Assembly: GCF_024345855.1 (NCBI RefSeq) | Contig: NZ_JAGQBX010000009.1 | Coordinates: 1-63,158, forward strand | Direction of reading: 5' to 3' | Length of the DNA stretch: 63,158 nucleotides | Source of the DNA: Synechococcus sp. GreenBA-s | GTDB lineage: Bacteria; Cyanobacteriota; Cyanobacteriia; PCC-6307; Cyanobiaceae | Shown here: positions 1 to 8,365 of the stretch, one piece after another | Position numbering within the stretch: the stretch's first letter is position 1 | Layout: the number at the start of each line of letters is the position of its first letter | Translations under genes and position numbers: made by a program | Notes under the pieces: generated by a model | Told to the model about the DNA's origin: nothing | Database searches by the model: none | Seen by the model: the letters and a program-made list of their open reading frames with translations, nothing else

Positions 1-112
1 CCCCTGCTCCTGCAGGGCGGCCTTGACTCCCATGGCATCCGGCGGATGCACGCTGCCCTCAGTCACCCGGGCGGCACAGGGGGTGCACACCCCGGAACAG
101 CAGGAACTGGGC
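1..112. repeat. Left arm of a 112-bp inverted repeat (partner 341-452)
   Basis: The reverse complement of this stretch matches bases 341-452, inside the ferredoxin gene, at 109 of 112 positions. The three differences pair 17/436, 44/409 and 81/372, and in all three the ferredoxin copy has A where the inverted copy has C. Homology stops sharply after base 112 on the inner side; the outer side is cut by the window edge. Read on the minus strand, the arm encodes the ferredoxin cluster region with changes Thr to Pro, Gln to Pro and Asp to Ala. It may be an inverted partial duplication or a chimeric join at a contig end. Confidence 0.9.
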
Positions 113-230
113 GCGCCTCCGCCCGCGGCGAAGCGCTGCACGGCAGGCGCCAGGGGGCGGCAAGAGCCCAGCTCCGTGATCCGTAAAGATGGTCCCGATC
201 CGGCCAGTCGCCGCAGCCGCGGCCCTTCCC

Positions 231-554
231 ATGAGTGAGAGCTTCACCGTTGTCGCCGAGTTGAACGGCACGTCGCACAGCTTCAGCTGCCGCGCCGACC
301 AGACCGTGCTGGCGGCGGGCGAGGCCGCGGGCGTGCCGCTGCCCAGTTCCTGCTGTTCCGGGGTGTGCACCACCTGTGCCGCCCGGGTGACTGAGGGCAG
401 CGTGCATCAGCCGGATGCCATGGGAGTCAAGGCCGACCTGCAGGAGCAGGGGTTCACGCTGCTGTGCGTGGCCTTCCCCCGCAGCGACCTCAAGTTGATT
501 GCTGGCCAGGAGGACGCCCTCTACGAGGCCCAGTTCGGTCAGTACCAGAAGTGA
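231..554 (+). CDS. [2Fe-2S] plant-type ferredoxin
   Basis: A 107-residue soluble electron carrier. Cys41, Cys46, Cys49 and Cys79 form the CX4CX2CX29C pattern of plant-type [2Fe-2S] ferredoxins. It differs clearly from the petF-type ferredoxin at 44997 and has a C-terminal tail of about 28 residues after the last cysteine, so it is probably a specialised paralogue. I chose the ATG at 231 because the family's beta-grasp fold begins just after it; an in-frame ATG at 189 would add 14 unlikely residues. Its TGA overlaps the next gene in a GTGA, suggesting translational coupling. The electron-transfer partner cannot be read from the sequence. Confidence 0.88.
   Translation: MSESFTVVAELNGTSHSFSCRADQTVLAAGEAAGVPLPSSCCSGVCTTCAARVTEGSVHQPDAMGVKADLQEQGFTLLCVAFPRSDLKLIAGQEDALYEAQFGQYQK
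341..452. repeat. Right arm of the 112-bp inverted repeat, inside the ferredoxin gene
   Basis: This is the partner of bases 1-112, covering ferredoxin codons 37 to 74 including three of the four cluster cysteines. The spacer between the arms is 228 bp (113-340) and holds the ferredoxin start. The coding frame runs through this copy normally, so it looks like the original and the left-edge copy the derived one. Confidence 0.9.
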
Positions 555-754
555 GCGGATCGGCGGCCGGCCCGCAGCTGCAGGGCGTGGAGCTGGAGCT
601 GGTGCGGCGGCCCGGCCCGCTGCTGGAGCAGATCCAGGCGGCCCTGGCGGCCCAGGGGCGCCCGCTGCGCTGGGCGATCACGGCCGTGGAACCCGGCCCC
701 GGAGGCGGCCCCGAGGGGTCGCGGCTGCGCCTTGAGGCCGTGGTGCAGCGATGA
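551..754 (+). CDS. Small conserved-looking hypothetical protein (67 aa)
   Basis: A short gene with a GTG start overlapping the ferredoxin stop (GTGA) and a stop overlapping the next start (ATGA). These two couplings are the main support for it. The product is soluble with no cysteines or membrane segment: an N-terminal amphipathic stretch (LLEQIQAALAAQGRPLRWAI) is followed by a Gly/Pro-rich turn and a final beta-like strand. I do not recognise a named family. Its place between a ferredoxin and a DUF3326 gene suggests a shared function. Confidence 0.65.
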   Translation: MSGSAAGPQLQGVELELVRRPGPLLEQIQAALAAQGRPLRWAITAVEPGPGGGPEGSRLRLEAVVQR

Positions 755-1872
755 GCCGCGACCCCGGCGTGGCCCTCGGTGCGGCAGGCGCCTCTGGTGC
801 TCCGGGGGCTCCCCTGCCCACCCTGCTGGTGATCCCCACGGGCATCGGCTGTGGGGTCGGCGGCTATGCGGGCGATGCCCTGCCCTCGGCCCGGCTGCTG
901 GCGGCCGCCAGCGGCTGTCTGATCACGCATCCCAACGTGATGAACGGGGCGGCCCTCTATTGGAGCGACCCCCGCATCCACTACGTGGAGGGCTCGGCCC
1001 TCGACCGCTTCGCGGCCGGGGAGCTGGCGCTGCGGCCCGTGCGGCGGCAGCGCATCGGTCTGCTGCTCGATGCCGGCATCGAGGTCGAGCTGCGCCACCG
1101 CCACCTGCAGGTGGCCGATGGCTGCCGCGCCAGCCTGGGCCTCAGCATCGGGCCGGTGGAGGTCACCGACGAGCCCCTGGAGATCACCCTCACCAGCGGC
1201 GCCAGCGGGGCCAGCTGGGGCCGGTTGGGCCGGCCCGAGGCGCTGTTGCGCGCCGGTCGGCGGCTGCGGGCGGCGGGGGCCACGGCGATCGCCGTGGTGG
1301 CCCGCTTCCCGGAGGACCCCACCAGTGAGGCCCTCGCCGCCTATCGCCAGGGATCGGGCGTCGATGCCCTGGCGGGGGCCGAGGCGGTGATCAGCCATCT
1401 GCTCAGCCGGGAGCTGGGGATCCCCTGCGCCCATGCTCCGGCCCTCAGCCCACTGCCGTTGGATCCGGCCCTGGATCCCCGGGCCGCCGGTGAGGAGCTG
1501 GGCTACACGTTCCTGGCCTGTGTGCTGGTGGGGTTGAGCCGGGCCCCCGATCTGGTGCCGCTGGCTCCCGCGTCGTCCCTGGAGCGACCCCTGGCGCCAA
1601 GGGGTGGCGGCGATGGCCTCGAGATCGCCGCCGTGGGGGCCGTGGTGGCGCCCGCCGGGGCCCTGGGCGGGGCTGCGGTGCTGGCCTGCGCCGAGCGGGG
1701 TATCCCGCTGATCGCGGTCCATAACCCCTGTGTGCTGAACGTCTCGGCCGAGGCCCTCGGGCTGGAGGTGCTGGAGGCCAGCAGCTATGCGGAGGCCGCC
1801 GGCCTGGTGCTCGCTCTGCGGGAGGGACTCGATCCCGCCGCCCTGCGGCGCCCCCTGGCGCGGTTGGTCTGA
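751..1872 (+). CDS. DUF3326 domain protein
   Basis: A 373-residue protein matching the DUF3326 family, which is conserved in cyanobacteria and plants and has no established activity. Family-like features include the N-terminal IPTGIGCGVGGYAGDA segment (about residues 27-42), a THPNVMNGAALYWSDPRI block (about 58-75) and a C-terminal GIPLIAVHNPC segment (about 317-327). No signal peptide or membrane helix is evident. The start overlaps the preceding small gene in an ATGA. Co-transcription with a ferredoxin suggests, but does not show, a redox-linked role. Confidence 0.85.
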   Translation: MSRDPGVALGAAGASGAPGAPLPTLLVIPTGIGCGVGGYAGDALPSARLLAAASGCLITHPNVMNGAALYWSDPRIHYVEGSALDRFAAGELALRPVRRQRIGLLLDAGIEVELRHRHLQVADGCRASLGLSIGPVEVTDEPLEITLTSGASGASWGRLGRPEALLRAGRRLRAAGATAIAVVARFPEDPTSEALAAYRQGSGVDALAGAEAVISHLLSRELGIPCAHAPALSPLPLDPALDPRAAGEELGYTFLACVLVGLSRAPDLVPLAPASSLERPLAPRGGGDGLEIAAVGAVVAPAGALGGAAVLACAERGIPLIAVHNPCVLNVSAEALGLEVLEASSYAEAAGLVLALREGLDPAALRRPLARLV

Positions 1873-1884
1873 GGGGGGGGCGTG

Positions 1885-2313
1885 ATGGCGCTCGATCGGC
1901 CCTGCCCCTGCGGCGGCCTCAGCTACGGCGCCTGCTGCGGCCCCCTGCACCGCGGCGACCGGCCGGCGGCCACGGCCGAGCAGCTGATGCGTTCGCGCTA
2001 CAGCGCCTACGCCCTCGGCGAGGTGGAGTATCTGTTGCGCACCCATCCCTCTCCAGAGCCGCTGGCCCGCCGCCGCCGGGAGCTGGCCGCCAGCCTCGGC
2101 CCGGTGCGCTGGCAGCGGCTGCGCCTCCTGGCCACCACGGCCGGAGGCCCTGCCGATCGCACCGGCACGGTGAGCTTCGAAGCCCACTACGCCGTGGGCG
2201 GCCAGGCGGGGGTGTTGCGGGAGCGGTCGCTGTTCGGGCGGGAGGGTGATCGGCCCGACGGCCAGTGGCTCTACCTGCAGGCCCTGGACCTCTCGGATTC
2301 AGGCCCGCGCTGA
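1885..2313 (+). CDS. YchJ/UPF0225-like SEC-C protein
   Basis: About 142 residues. The N-terminus carries the Cys-rich zinc-binding SEC-C pattern (CPCGGLSYGACCGPLH), followed by the YchJ-family block LMRSRYSAYALGEVEYLLRTHP and a C-terminal NTF2-like part with the motif VSFEAHY. Function is unknown; the SEC-C motif is the one in SecA that binds zinc and SecB. A GTG at 1882 directly before the chosen ATG at 1885 is equally possible, and a G-rich stretch at 1871-1880 serves as ribosome-binding site for either. The stop codon abuts the stop of the convergent alanine dehydrogenase gene with no bases between them. Confidence 0.8.
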   Translation: MALDRPCPCGGLSYGACCGPLHRGDRPAATAEQLMRSRYSAYALGEVEYLLRTHPSPEPLARRRRELAASLGPVRWQRLRLLATTAGGPADRTGTVSFEAHYAVGGQAGVLRERSLFGREGDRPDGQWLYLQALDLSDSGPR

Positions 2314-3453
2314 TCAGCGCAGGCAGGCCATCGGGTGGCGGTTGGCTACCCCCAGGGCCTTGGCGACGCCGGGATGGCACACCGCCCCGTCGATCGTGTT
2401 CAGCCCCGACACCAGCTCGGGCCGCTCCGTGACGGCCTCCACCAGGCCCCGGCCGGCGATCGCCAGGATGTAGGGCAGGGTCACGCTCACCAGGGCTTCG
2501 GTGGAGGTGAAGGGCACGGCGCCGGGCATGTTGCCCACGGCGTAGTGCTGCACGCCGTGGATCGTCACCACCGGATCGGTGTGGGTGGTCTCGCGGCTGG
2601 TGGCGATGCAGCCGCCCTGGTCGATCGCCACATCCACGATCACGGAGCCCGGCTTCATGCGGCGCACCAGCTCCTCCTCCACCAGGGTCGGGGCCCGGTC
2701 GCCCGGCAGCAGCACGGCCCCGATCAGCAGGTCGGCGCTGGGCACGAGGCGCTCGATCAGGCCGCGGCTGCTCACCAGGCTGGTCAGGCGCCCCTGGCGC
2801 TGGGCCTCCAGCCGGCGCAGGTTCTGGGGGGAGCGATCGAGCAGGAGCACCTCCGCGTCCATGGCGGCGGCGATGCGGGCCGCGTTCCAGCCCACCGTGC
2901 CGGCTCCGATCACCACCACCCGCGCCGGCCGCACGCCGCTGCAGCCGCCCATCAGGACGCCGCGGCCACCGTGGGGTTTCTCCAGCAGGTGGGCCCCCAC
3001 CTGGGCCGCCAGCCGGCCGGCGATCTCGCTCATCGGCGCCAGCAGGGGCAGGCTGCCGTCGTCGAGCTGCACGGTCTCGTAGGCGATGGCCGTGGTGCCG
3101 GCCTCCAGCAGGGCCCGGCCCACCTCCGCATAGGCCGCCAGGTGCAGGTAGGTGAACAGCACCAGGTCGTCGCGCAGGAAGCCGAACTCCTCGCGCTGGG
3201 GCTCCTTCACCTTCACCACCAGGTGCGCGGCCCAGGCCTCCTCCCGGTCGACGAGGCGGGCCCCGGCGGCGGCGAAGGCGTCGTCGTCGAGGCCGGCCCC
3301 CTGGCCGGCGCCGGCCTGGATGCGCACCTCCAGGCCGTGGCTCACCAGCTCCCGCACCCCATCGGGGGTGAGGGCCACGCGCTGCTCGTCGCGCTTGATC
3401 TCCGTCGGCACGCCGATGCTGGCGATGGAGGCGACGCGGCCGGCGCTGGCCAT
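2314..3453 (-). CDS. ald: Alanine dehydrogenase
   Basis: A 379-residue NAD-dependent enzyme interconverting L-alanine and pyruvate plus ammonium. The N-terminus reads IGVPTEIKRDEQRVALTPDG, the family signature with the substrate-binding Arg and Lys. The Rossmann turn VVIGAGTVGWNAARIAAAM lies near residues 179-197, and MKPGSVIVDVAIDQGG with the C-terminal THTDPVVTIHGVQHYAVGNM block is typical. I chose the ATG at 3453; the open frame continues upstream but covers the end of nadE in another frame. It is a single gene, separated from nadE by about 107 bp. Confidence 0.95.
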   Translation of the reverse strand: MASAGRVASIASIGVPTEIKRDEQRVALTPDGVRELVSHGLEVRIQAGAGQGAGLDDDAFAAAGARLVDREEAWAAHLVVKVKEPQREEFGFLRDDLVLFTYLHLAAYAEVGRALLEAGTTAIAYETVQLDDGSLPLLAPMSEIAGRLAAQVGAHLLEKPHGGRGVLMGGCSGVRPARVVVIGAGTVGWNAARIAAAMDAEVLLLDRSPQNLRRLEAQRQGRLTSLVSSRGLIERLVPSADLLIGAVLLPGDRAPTLVEEELVRRMKPGSVIVDVAIDQGGCIATSRETTHTDPVVTIHGVQHYAVGNMPGAVPFTSTEALVSVTLPYILAIAGRGLVEAVTERPELVSGLNTIDGAVCHPGVAKALGVANRHPMACLR

Positions 3454-3560
3454 AGGGAGTTGGAGGGTTGCCTCCACGATGGCGAGGGCGCCGCGGGGCT
3501 GCCACGGGGTCGCCACAGGGTCTCGCCACGGTGGCGGGTGCGCGGGGCGGGGCCGGCGGA

Positions 3561-5297
3561 TCAGGCGCCGGCGGCGATCGGCATGCGCCAGCCGCTGCCG
3601 AAGGCCCGTCCGCTCACCTTGAGCAGGGGCGCCGCCTGGCGCCGCTTGAACTCGGCCCGGCGCAGCAGCCCCTGCACCCGCGCCGCCAGCGCCGGATCGG
3701 CGCCGCCGGCCACCAGCTCCTCCAGGCTGCGCAGCTCCTCGATCAGGCCCTTGAGCAGGGGGTCGAGCACGGCGTAGTCGGGCAGGGAGTCGCTGTCGCG
3801 CTGGTCCGGGCGCAGCTCGGCGCTGGGTGGTTTCTCGCGGATGGCGCGGCCGATCAGCTCCCCCTCGGCCGGCAGGCCCAGGGCGGTGCGGCAGGGGCCG
3901 GCCTCGGGCGAGTCGATCCAGGCGCAGAGGCGGAACACGGTGGTCTTGTAGAGGTCGCCGATCACGGCCAGGCCGCCGTTCATGTCGCCATAGAGGGTGC
4001 AGTAGCCCACCGCCAGCTCGCTCTTGTTGCCGGTGGAGAGCAGCAGCTGACCCTGCTGGTTGGCCACCGCCATCAGCAGGGTGCCGCGGATGCGCGACTG
4101 CAGATTCTCGGCCGTGAGACCGGCGGGAGCCCCGCCCAGGGCCGGCGCCAGGGCGCTGTCGAACCCCGCCATCAGCGGCGCGATCGGCAGGGTGTGGGTC
4201 GCCAGGCCGAGCCGCTCGGCCAGCGCCAGGGCGTCGTCGATGGAGCCGTCCGAACTCCAGGGCGAGGGCATCAGCAGTCCCTGCACGTTCCCGGGCCCGA
4301 GGGCCGCGGCGGCGAGCACCGCCACCAGGGCCGAGTCGATGCCGCCGCTCAGGCCCAGCAGGGCCCGCCGGAAGCCGCACTTGCGGGCGTAGTCGGCGAG
4401 CCCGAGCACCAGAACCCGCAGCAGCAGCGCCTCGTTGGCGGGAATCGGGGCGGCCGTGGGGCCCGGCTCGACGGCGTGGGTGTCGGGGACGGCCGGGATC
4501 CCAGCGGGGCCCGGGGGGGCCGTCAGCTCCCAGCAGGCCAGGGCCTCCTCGGCCCAGGGCAGCTGCAGCAGCACCGCCCCACCGGGTGCGCTCACGAAGC
4601 TGCCACCGTCGAACACCAGCTCGTCGTTGCCACCCACCTGGTTCACGTAGACCACCGGACAGCCCAGCCGCCCGGCCGCCGCCGCCGCCAGGTCCCGGCG
4701 CAGCTGGGCCTTGCCCTGGGCGAAGGGCGAGGCCGAGAGGTTGAGCAGCAGGTCGGGCGCCAGGGGGATCAGATCGCCGATCGGGTCGCCGCCGCTCAGC
4801 CGGTGGCCGTGCAGGTCCTCGTCCACCCAGAGGTCCTCGCAGAGGCTGAGGCCCAGGCGCCAGCGGCGGCCGCCGCGCTCCAGCTCCAGCAGACAGGGCT
4901 CGGAGGCGGGGCGGAAGTAACGCCGCTCATCGAACACGTCGTAGCTGGGCAGCAGCCGCTTGCGGGCCACGATCCGCCACTGGCCGCCCTCCACCAGGGC
5001 CGCCGCGTTGTACAGGTCGGGTTGCTGCGGGCCCGGCACCGGCTCACTCACCCCCAGGAGCAGGGCCAGGCCCGCCGGCAGCTGCGCCGCCAGGCGGTCG
5101 AGCTGCTGGTGCTGGAGGCGGCGCAGGTCGGGGCGCAGCAGCAGGTCCCGCGCCGGGTAGCCCCACAGGGCCAGCTCCGGCGCCAGCACCAGCGCGGCGT
5201 CGGAGCTGGCGGCGCGTCCGCAGGCCTCCAGCAGCCGCTCGGCATTGCCGCGCAGGTCGCCCACCAGGGGATTGCACTGGGCGAGCGCGAGGCGCAT
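3561..5297 (-). CDS. nadE: Glutamine-dependent NAD+ synthetase
   Basis: A 578-residue two-domain enzyme that amidates nicotinate adenine dinucleotide to NAD+ using glutamine. The N-terminal nitrilase-type amidase has its Glu in APELALWGYPARDLLL, Lys in RKRLLPSYDVFDERRYF and nucleophile Cys in LGLSLCEDLW. The C-terminal synthetase has the PP-loop LLGLSGGIDSALVAVLAA and the block GNKSELAVGYCTLYGDMNGG. The ATG at 5297 shares one base with the nadD stop (TGATG), so the two steps that finish NAD synthesis are coupled. A longer in-frame start at 5348 would run into nadD. Confidence 0.96.
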   Translation of the reverse strand: MRLALAQCNPLVGDLRGNAERLLEACGRAASSDAALVLAPELALWGYPARDLLLRPDLRRLQHQQLDRLAAQLPAGLALLLGVSEPVPGPQQPDLYNAAALVEGGQWRIVARKRLLPSYDVFDERRYFRPASEPCLLELERGGRRWRLGLSLCEDLWVDEDLHGHRLSGGDPIGDLIPLAPDLLLNLSASPFAQGKAQLRRDLAAAAAGRLGCPVVYVNQVGGNDELVFDGGSFVSAPGGAVLLQLPWAEEALACWELTAPPGPAGIPAVPDTHAVEPGPTAAPIPANEALLLRVLVLGLADYARKCGFRRALLGLSGGIDSALVAVLAAAALGPGNVQGLLMPSPWSSDGSIDDALALAERLGLATHTLPIAPLMAGFDSALAPALGGAPAGLTAENLQSRIRGTLLMAVANQQGQLLLSTGNKSELAVGYCTLYGDMNGGLAVIGDLYKTTVFRLCAWIDSPEAGPCRTALGLPAEGELIGRAIREKPPSAELRPDQRDSDSLPDYAVLDPLLKGLIEELRSLEELVAGGADPALAARVQGLLRRAEFKRRQAAPLLKVSGRAFGSGWRMPIAAGA

Positions 5298-5899
5298 CAG
5301 GGCGGGGTGCCGAGGCCGTAGAGATTGTGCTGGATCAGCTCCGGCCACAGCTCGGCCGGCACCTGGTCGCGGCGGGCCCGCTGCCGGATCGCCGAGCTGG
5401 CCGTGGCGGGAATCGACAGCGGCAGCAGCTCCACCCGGCCGCCCAGGTCCCGCAGGGGCTGGAGGTCGACGGGGGCCACGGGCCAGCCCTGGCGCGGTAC
5501 CACCGCCAGGCGGCAGCGGGCCAGGATGTCCCGGGCGCGATACCAGCGCGGGATCTGGGGCACCAGGTCGCTGCCCACCACGAACACCAGCTCCCGGCCC
5601 GGCCAGAGGGCCCCGGCCCGCTCCAGGGTCTCGATCGCCCGGGGGCTGCTGAGCCCCTGCTCCAGCCGTAGGTCCGGCCGGTTCAGGGCATCCACCACCG
5701 CCCCCAGCAGCCGGGCCCGCACCTCCAGCGGGGCGCCGTGGGCCTTGAAGGGGTTGTCGCTGGCCCAGGTGGCCACCAGCGGATAGGTGGCGGCCAGGCC
5801 CGCCAGCAGGCTGCGGTGGCCGCAGCTGGGGGGATCGGCGCTGGTGCCGAACAGGGCCACGGGGCCCGGGCGCTCCGGCCGTGCGGCAGCCGCCCTCAC
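5297..5899 (-). CDS. nadD: Nicotinate-nucleotide adenylyltransferase
   Basis: A 200-residue NadD-type enzyme making deamido-NAD+ from nicotinate mononucleotide and ATP. The nucleotide-binding motif appears as VALFGTSADPPSCGH near the N-terminus, a cyanobacterial variant of the (H/T)xGH motif with Ser in the first position. The C-terminal SIPATASSAIRQRAR corresponds to the family's ISSTxxR motif. I chose the GTG at 5899 because it overlaps the stop of the upstream GTPase gene in a GTGA and sits about 17 residues before the ATP-binding loop. It hands substrate to nadE, which overlaps its end. Confidence 0.9.
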   Translation of the reverse strand: MRAAAARPERPGPVALFGTSADPPSCGHRSLLAGLAATYPLVATWASDNPFKAHGAPLEVRARLLGAVVDALNRPDLRLEQGLSSPRAIETLERAGALWPGRELVFVVGSDLVPQIPRWYRARDILARCRLAVVPRQGWPVAPVDLQPLRDLGGRVELLPLSIPATASSAIRQRARRDQVPAELWPELIQHNLYGLGTPP

Positions 5900-7263
5900 G
5901 GCAGCAGCCCCTGCAGGGCGGTGGCGTCCGGGCTGGCCAGGCCGCCGCGGCCGCGAACGCCGGCGCCGGCCGTTTCCCCCGGGGTGGGCCAGTGCTCCAG
6001 CCACGCCCTGGCCCGTCCGTCCTGGCGGGCCAGGCGGCGCAGCAGCGAGGCCGGCCTGCGGGCCCCCAGGCCCGCGCCCCGCAGCAGTTCCGCCGCGGCC
6101 AGTCGGCCGGTGAGGCGGGTGGTGTGCACCGCCAGGGCCGCCTGGGCCAGGGCCACTGGCGCCGCCGGCGCCAGGCTGAGGCCGCCGCTCAGGGGCGCCG
6201 CCAGCAGCAGCAGTTGGCGGATGGCCCCCAGCCCGAGCTGGATCCCCAGCTGGGCCCCCCCCAGCAGGGCGTTCTGGGCCGAGAGCCGCACCAGCAGCGC
6301 CCGGGCCCCGGCGCCGCCCATCGGCAGGCCGTAGAGCTGGCAGAGCTGCAGCACCAGGGCCGTGTCCAGGGCCAGGCCGCCGGCTAGATCCAGCAGCAGC
6401 AGCGGGTTGGCGGCCACGCCCGTGGCCTTGAGGGCGGCGAAGCGGCCGATCAGCCCCTGGGCCGCCGCCCGGCCCTGGCGCAGCCGCCAGCGCTGCAGGC
6501 TCTGCTGGAAGCGGTCGGCGGCCCGCAGGGCATTGAGGCCCAGCAGCAGCTCACCGCTGCTCTCCAGCAGGGCGGTGAGCTGGTGCCGCAGCGGTTCGAT
6601 CCGGGGGGCACCGGCCACGCTGCGCACCCGCCCGTCGGCCAGCAGCTCGGGGCGGCGGGGCGCCGAGGCCACCGCCAGCAGCTCCAGGTGGCGGGCGGCG
6701 GCCGGCAGGCGGCGACGGATGCTGGCCAGCAGGGCCTCCTGCTCCGCCTCGGGCCAGCAGTCGATCCGGTTCAGCACCAGCAGCAGCGGCTTGCCGCTGG
6801 CCAGCAGCAGCTCCAGGGCCTCGGCCTCCGGCGTGGTCAGGTCGCCATCGAGCACCAGCAGCACCAGATCGGCCCCGAGGGCCACCCGGGCCGCCAGGCG
6901 CTGACGGGCCCGGGCGGCGATCTCGTCGATGCCGGGGGTGTCCACCAGCTCCACCGCCGCCAGGCCTGGGATCGCCACCGGCCAGCGGGCCCGCTGCTGG
7001 CGGCGGGTGCAGCCGTGGGCCACGTCCGTGGCGAAGGTGGCGTCCCCCAGCAGGGCGTTGAGCAGGCTCGACTTGCCCACCCCCACCCGCCCGAACACGG
7101 CCACCCGCAGGAGGCGCCGCTCCAGGGCGTCCAGCTGCCGCTCCAGGGCCTGCCGCTCCGGGCCCAGCACCGAGCGCTCCCGGGCCGTGAGCGCCAGCTC
7201 ATCCCGCCACTGCTCCAGCAGCAGCCGGCAGCGCTCGGCCACGGGTGGCGGGCTGGGGGTCAT
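5896..7263 (-). CDS. Dynamin/Era-like GTPase with DUF697-type C-terminal membrane domain
   Basis: 455 residues. The GTPase domain has P-loop GRVGVGKS (58-65), the G3 motif VDTPG (about 107-111) and the G4 motif LNRID (about 164-168), preceded by a coiled region of about 50 residues. The C-terminal half contains hydrophobic helices rich in Ala, Leu and Gly, like the DUF697 region of similar cyanobacterial GTPases, suggesting membrane association. The ATG at 7263 overlaps the upstream CNNM/CBS gene stop in an ATGA, and its own stop overlaps nadD. The role is unknown; membrane remodelling or ion homeostasis are guesses. Confidence 0.85.
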   Translation of the reverse strand: MTPSPPPVAERCRLLLEQWRDELALTARERSVLGPERQALERQLDALERRLLRVAVFGRVGVGKSSLLNALLGDATFATDVAHGCTRRQQRARWPVAIPGLAAVELVDTPGIDEIAARARQRLAARVALGADLVLLVLDGDLTTPEAEALELLLASGKPLLLVLNRIDCWPEAEQEALLASIRRRLPAAARHLELLAVASAPRRPELLADGRVRSVAGAPRIEPLRHQLTALLESSGELLLGLNALRAADRFQQSLQRWRLRQGRAAAQGLIGRFAALKATGVAANPLLLLDLAGGLALDTALVLQLCQLYGLPMGGAGARALLVRLSAQNALLGGAQLGIQLGLGAIRQLLLLAAPLSGGLSLAPAAPVALAQAALAVHTTRLTGRLAAAELLRGAGLGARRPASLLRRLARQDGRARAWLEHWPTPGETAGAGVRGRGGLASPDATALQGLLP

Positions 7264-8282
7264 GGGCTGAAGGCCTCCAGGGACCTGCCGCCCTGGGGAC
7301 GGCGCCACCAGCCCGCCAGCACCGCCAGCACGGCCTCGGCCCCGATCACCCCCACGAAGCCGCCGAATTCATCCACCACCACCCGCTGGGCCTGGCTGCG
7401 GCGGCGGAAGGCGGTCAGCAGCCGGTCGGCGCGGATCATCTCCGGCACGAACTCCACCGGCTCGCTGTGCTGGGCCACTGTGCTGCCGCCCTCGCCGCGC
7501 ACCAGGGCCGCCAGCAGATCCTCGCGGCTCGCCACGCCCAGCACCTCGTCCACCTCCTGGCCCAGCACCACCCAGGAACTGGCCCCCGGCTGCACCAGGG
7601 TGTCGCGCACGGCGCTGAGTTCGGCCTGTCCCGGCAGGGTGGGGGCCGACACCCGCGGCAGCATCAGGTCGCGGGCGGTGAGGTCGTTGAGCTGGAACAC
7701 CTTGCCGATCATGGCGGCCTCATCGGCCTCGATCTGGCCCTTCTGGGAGCCCAGCCGCGCCAACAGCCGGATCTCCTCCTCGTCGGTGGTGAGCTCGTTC
7801 TCGGCGGTGATCGCCGGCATCAGCCGCTCCAGCAGCAGCACCAGCGGCAGCATCAGCTTGAGGAGCAGCGACACCGCCGCGGCGCTGGCCAGCGACACCG
7901 GCAGGGCCAGGCGGCTGCCCAGGGCCTTGGGGAGGATCTCGCCCAGCAGGATCACCAGCACGGTGAGGCCCACGGAGAACAGCGGCAGCACCACGCCCCG
8001 CATCCCGAGCTTCTCGAACACCTGGGCCGCGTAGCCGCCCAGCATCAGGCTGCCGAAGATGTTGAAGCCGTTGTTGGCGATCACCAGCACCGCCAGGGCC
8101 CGGCCCATGCGGCTCTTCAGCTGCTGCAGGCTGCGGGCGCCGCGGGGCGGCTGGGGCCGGCCCGCCAGTTCATGGACCCGCAGCGGGTTGGCGGTGAGCA
8201 GGGCGGCCTCCACCCCGGAGCAGACGGCGGATCCCACCAGGATCAGCACCACCAGGGCCGCCAGGCCGATCAGCTCATTCAT
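7260..8282 (-). CDS. CNNM/CorC (HlyC/CorC) family membrane protein with CBS pair
   Basis: 340 residues. The DUF21/CNNM domain begins at the N-terminus with several membrane helices (about residues 5-25, 60-85, 97-115 and 130-155) and the family motif LGEILPKALGSR. After it comes an acidic linker with the typical TTDEEEIRLLARLG sequence, then two CBS-like modules (RDLMLPRV and VVVDEFGGFVGVI). Such proteins are linked to magnesium or other divalent cation transport. The short C-terminus lacks a full CorC/HlyC domain. It is the first gene of a minus-strand string leading to the GTPase, nadD and nadE. Confidence 0.9.
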   Translation of the reverse strand: MNELIGLAALVVLILVGSAVCSGVEAALLTANPLRVHELAGRPQPPRGARSLQQLKSRMGRALAVLVIANNGFNIFGSLMLGGYAAQVFEKLGMRGVVLPLFSVGLTVLVILLGEILPKALGSRLALPVSLASAAAVSLLLKLMLPLVLLLERLMPAITAENELTTDEEEIRLLARLGSQKGQIEADEAAMIGKVFQLNDLTARDLMLPRVSAPTLPGQAELSAVRDTLVQPGASSWVVLGQEVDEVLGVASREDLLAALVRGEGGSTVAQHSEPVEFVPEMIRADRLLTAFRRRSQAQRVVVDEFGGFVGVIGAEAVLAVLAGWWRRPQGGRSLEAFSP

Positions 8283-8365
8283 CGCCGTGGGGTCATCCCG
8301 CTATTCAAGCCGCACGCATTGAAGCGGCTGTGCCATCGTCGCGCTCAGCCCCTGCGCCGCCGCCC

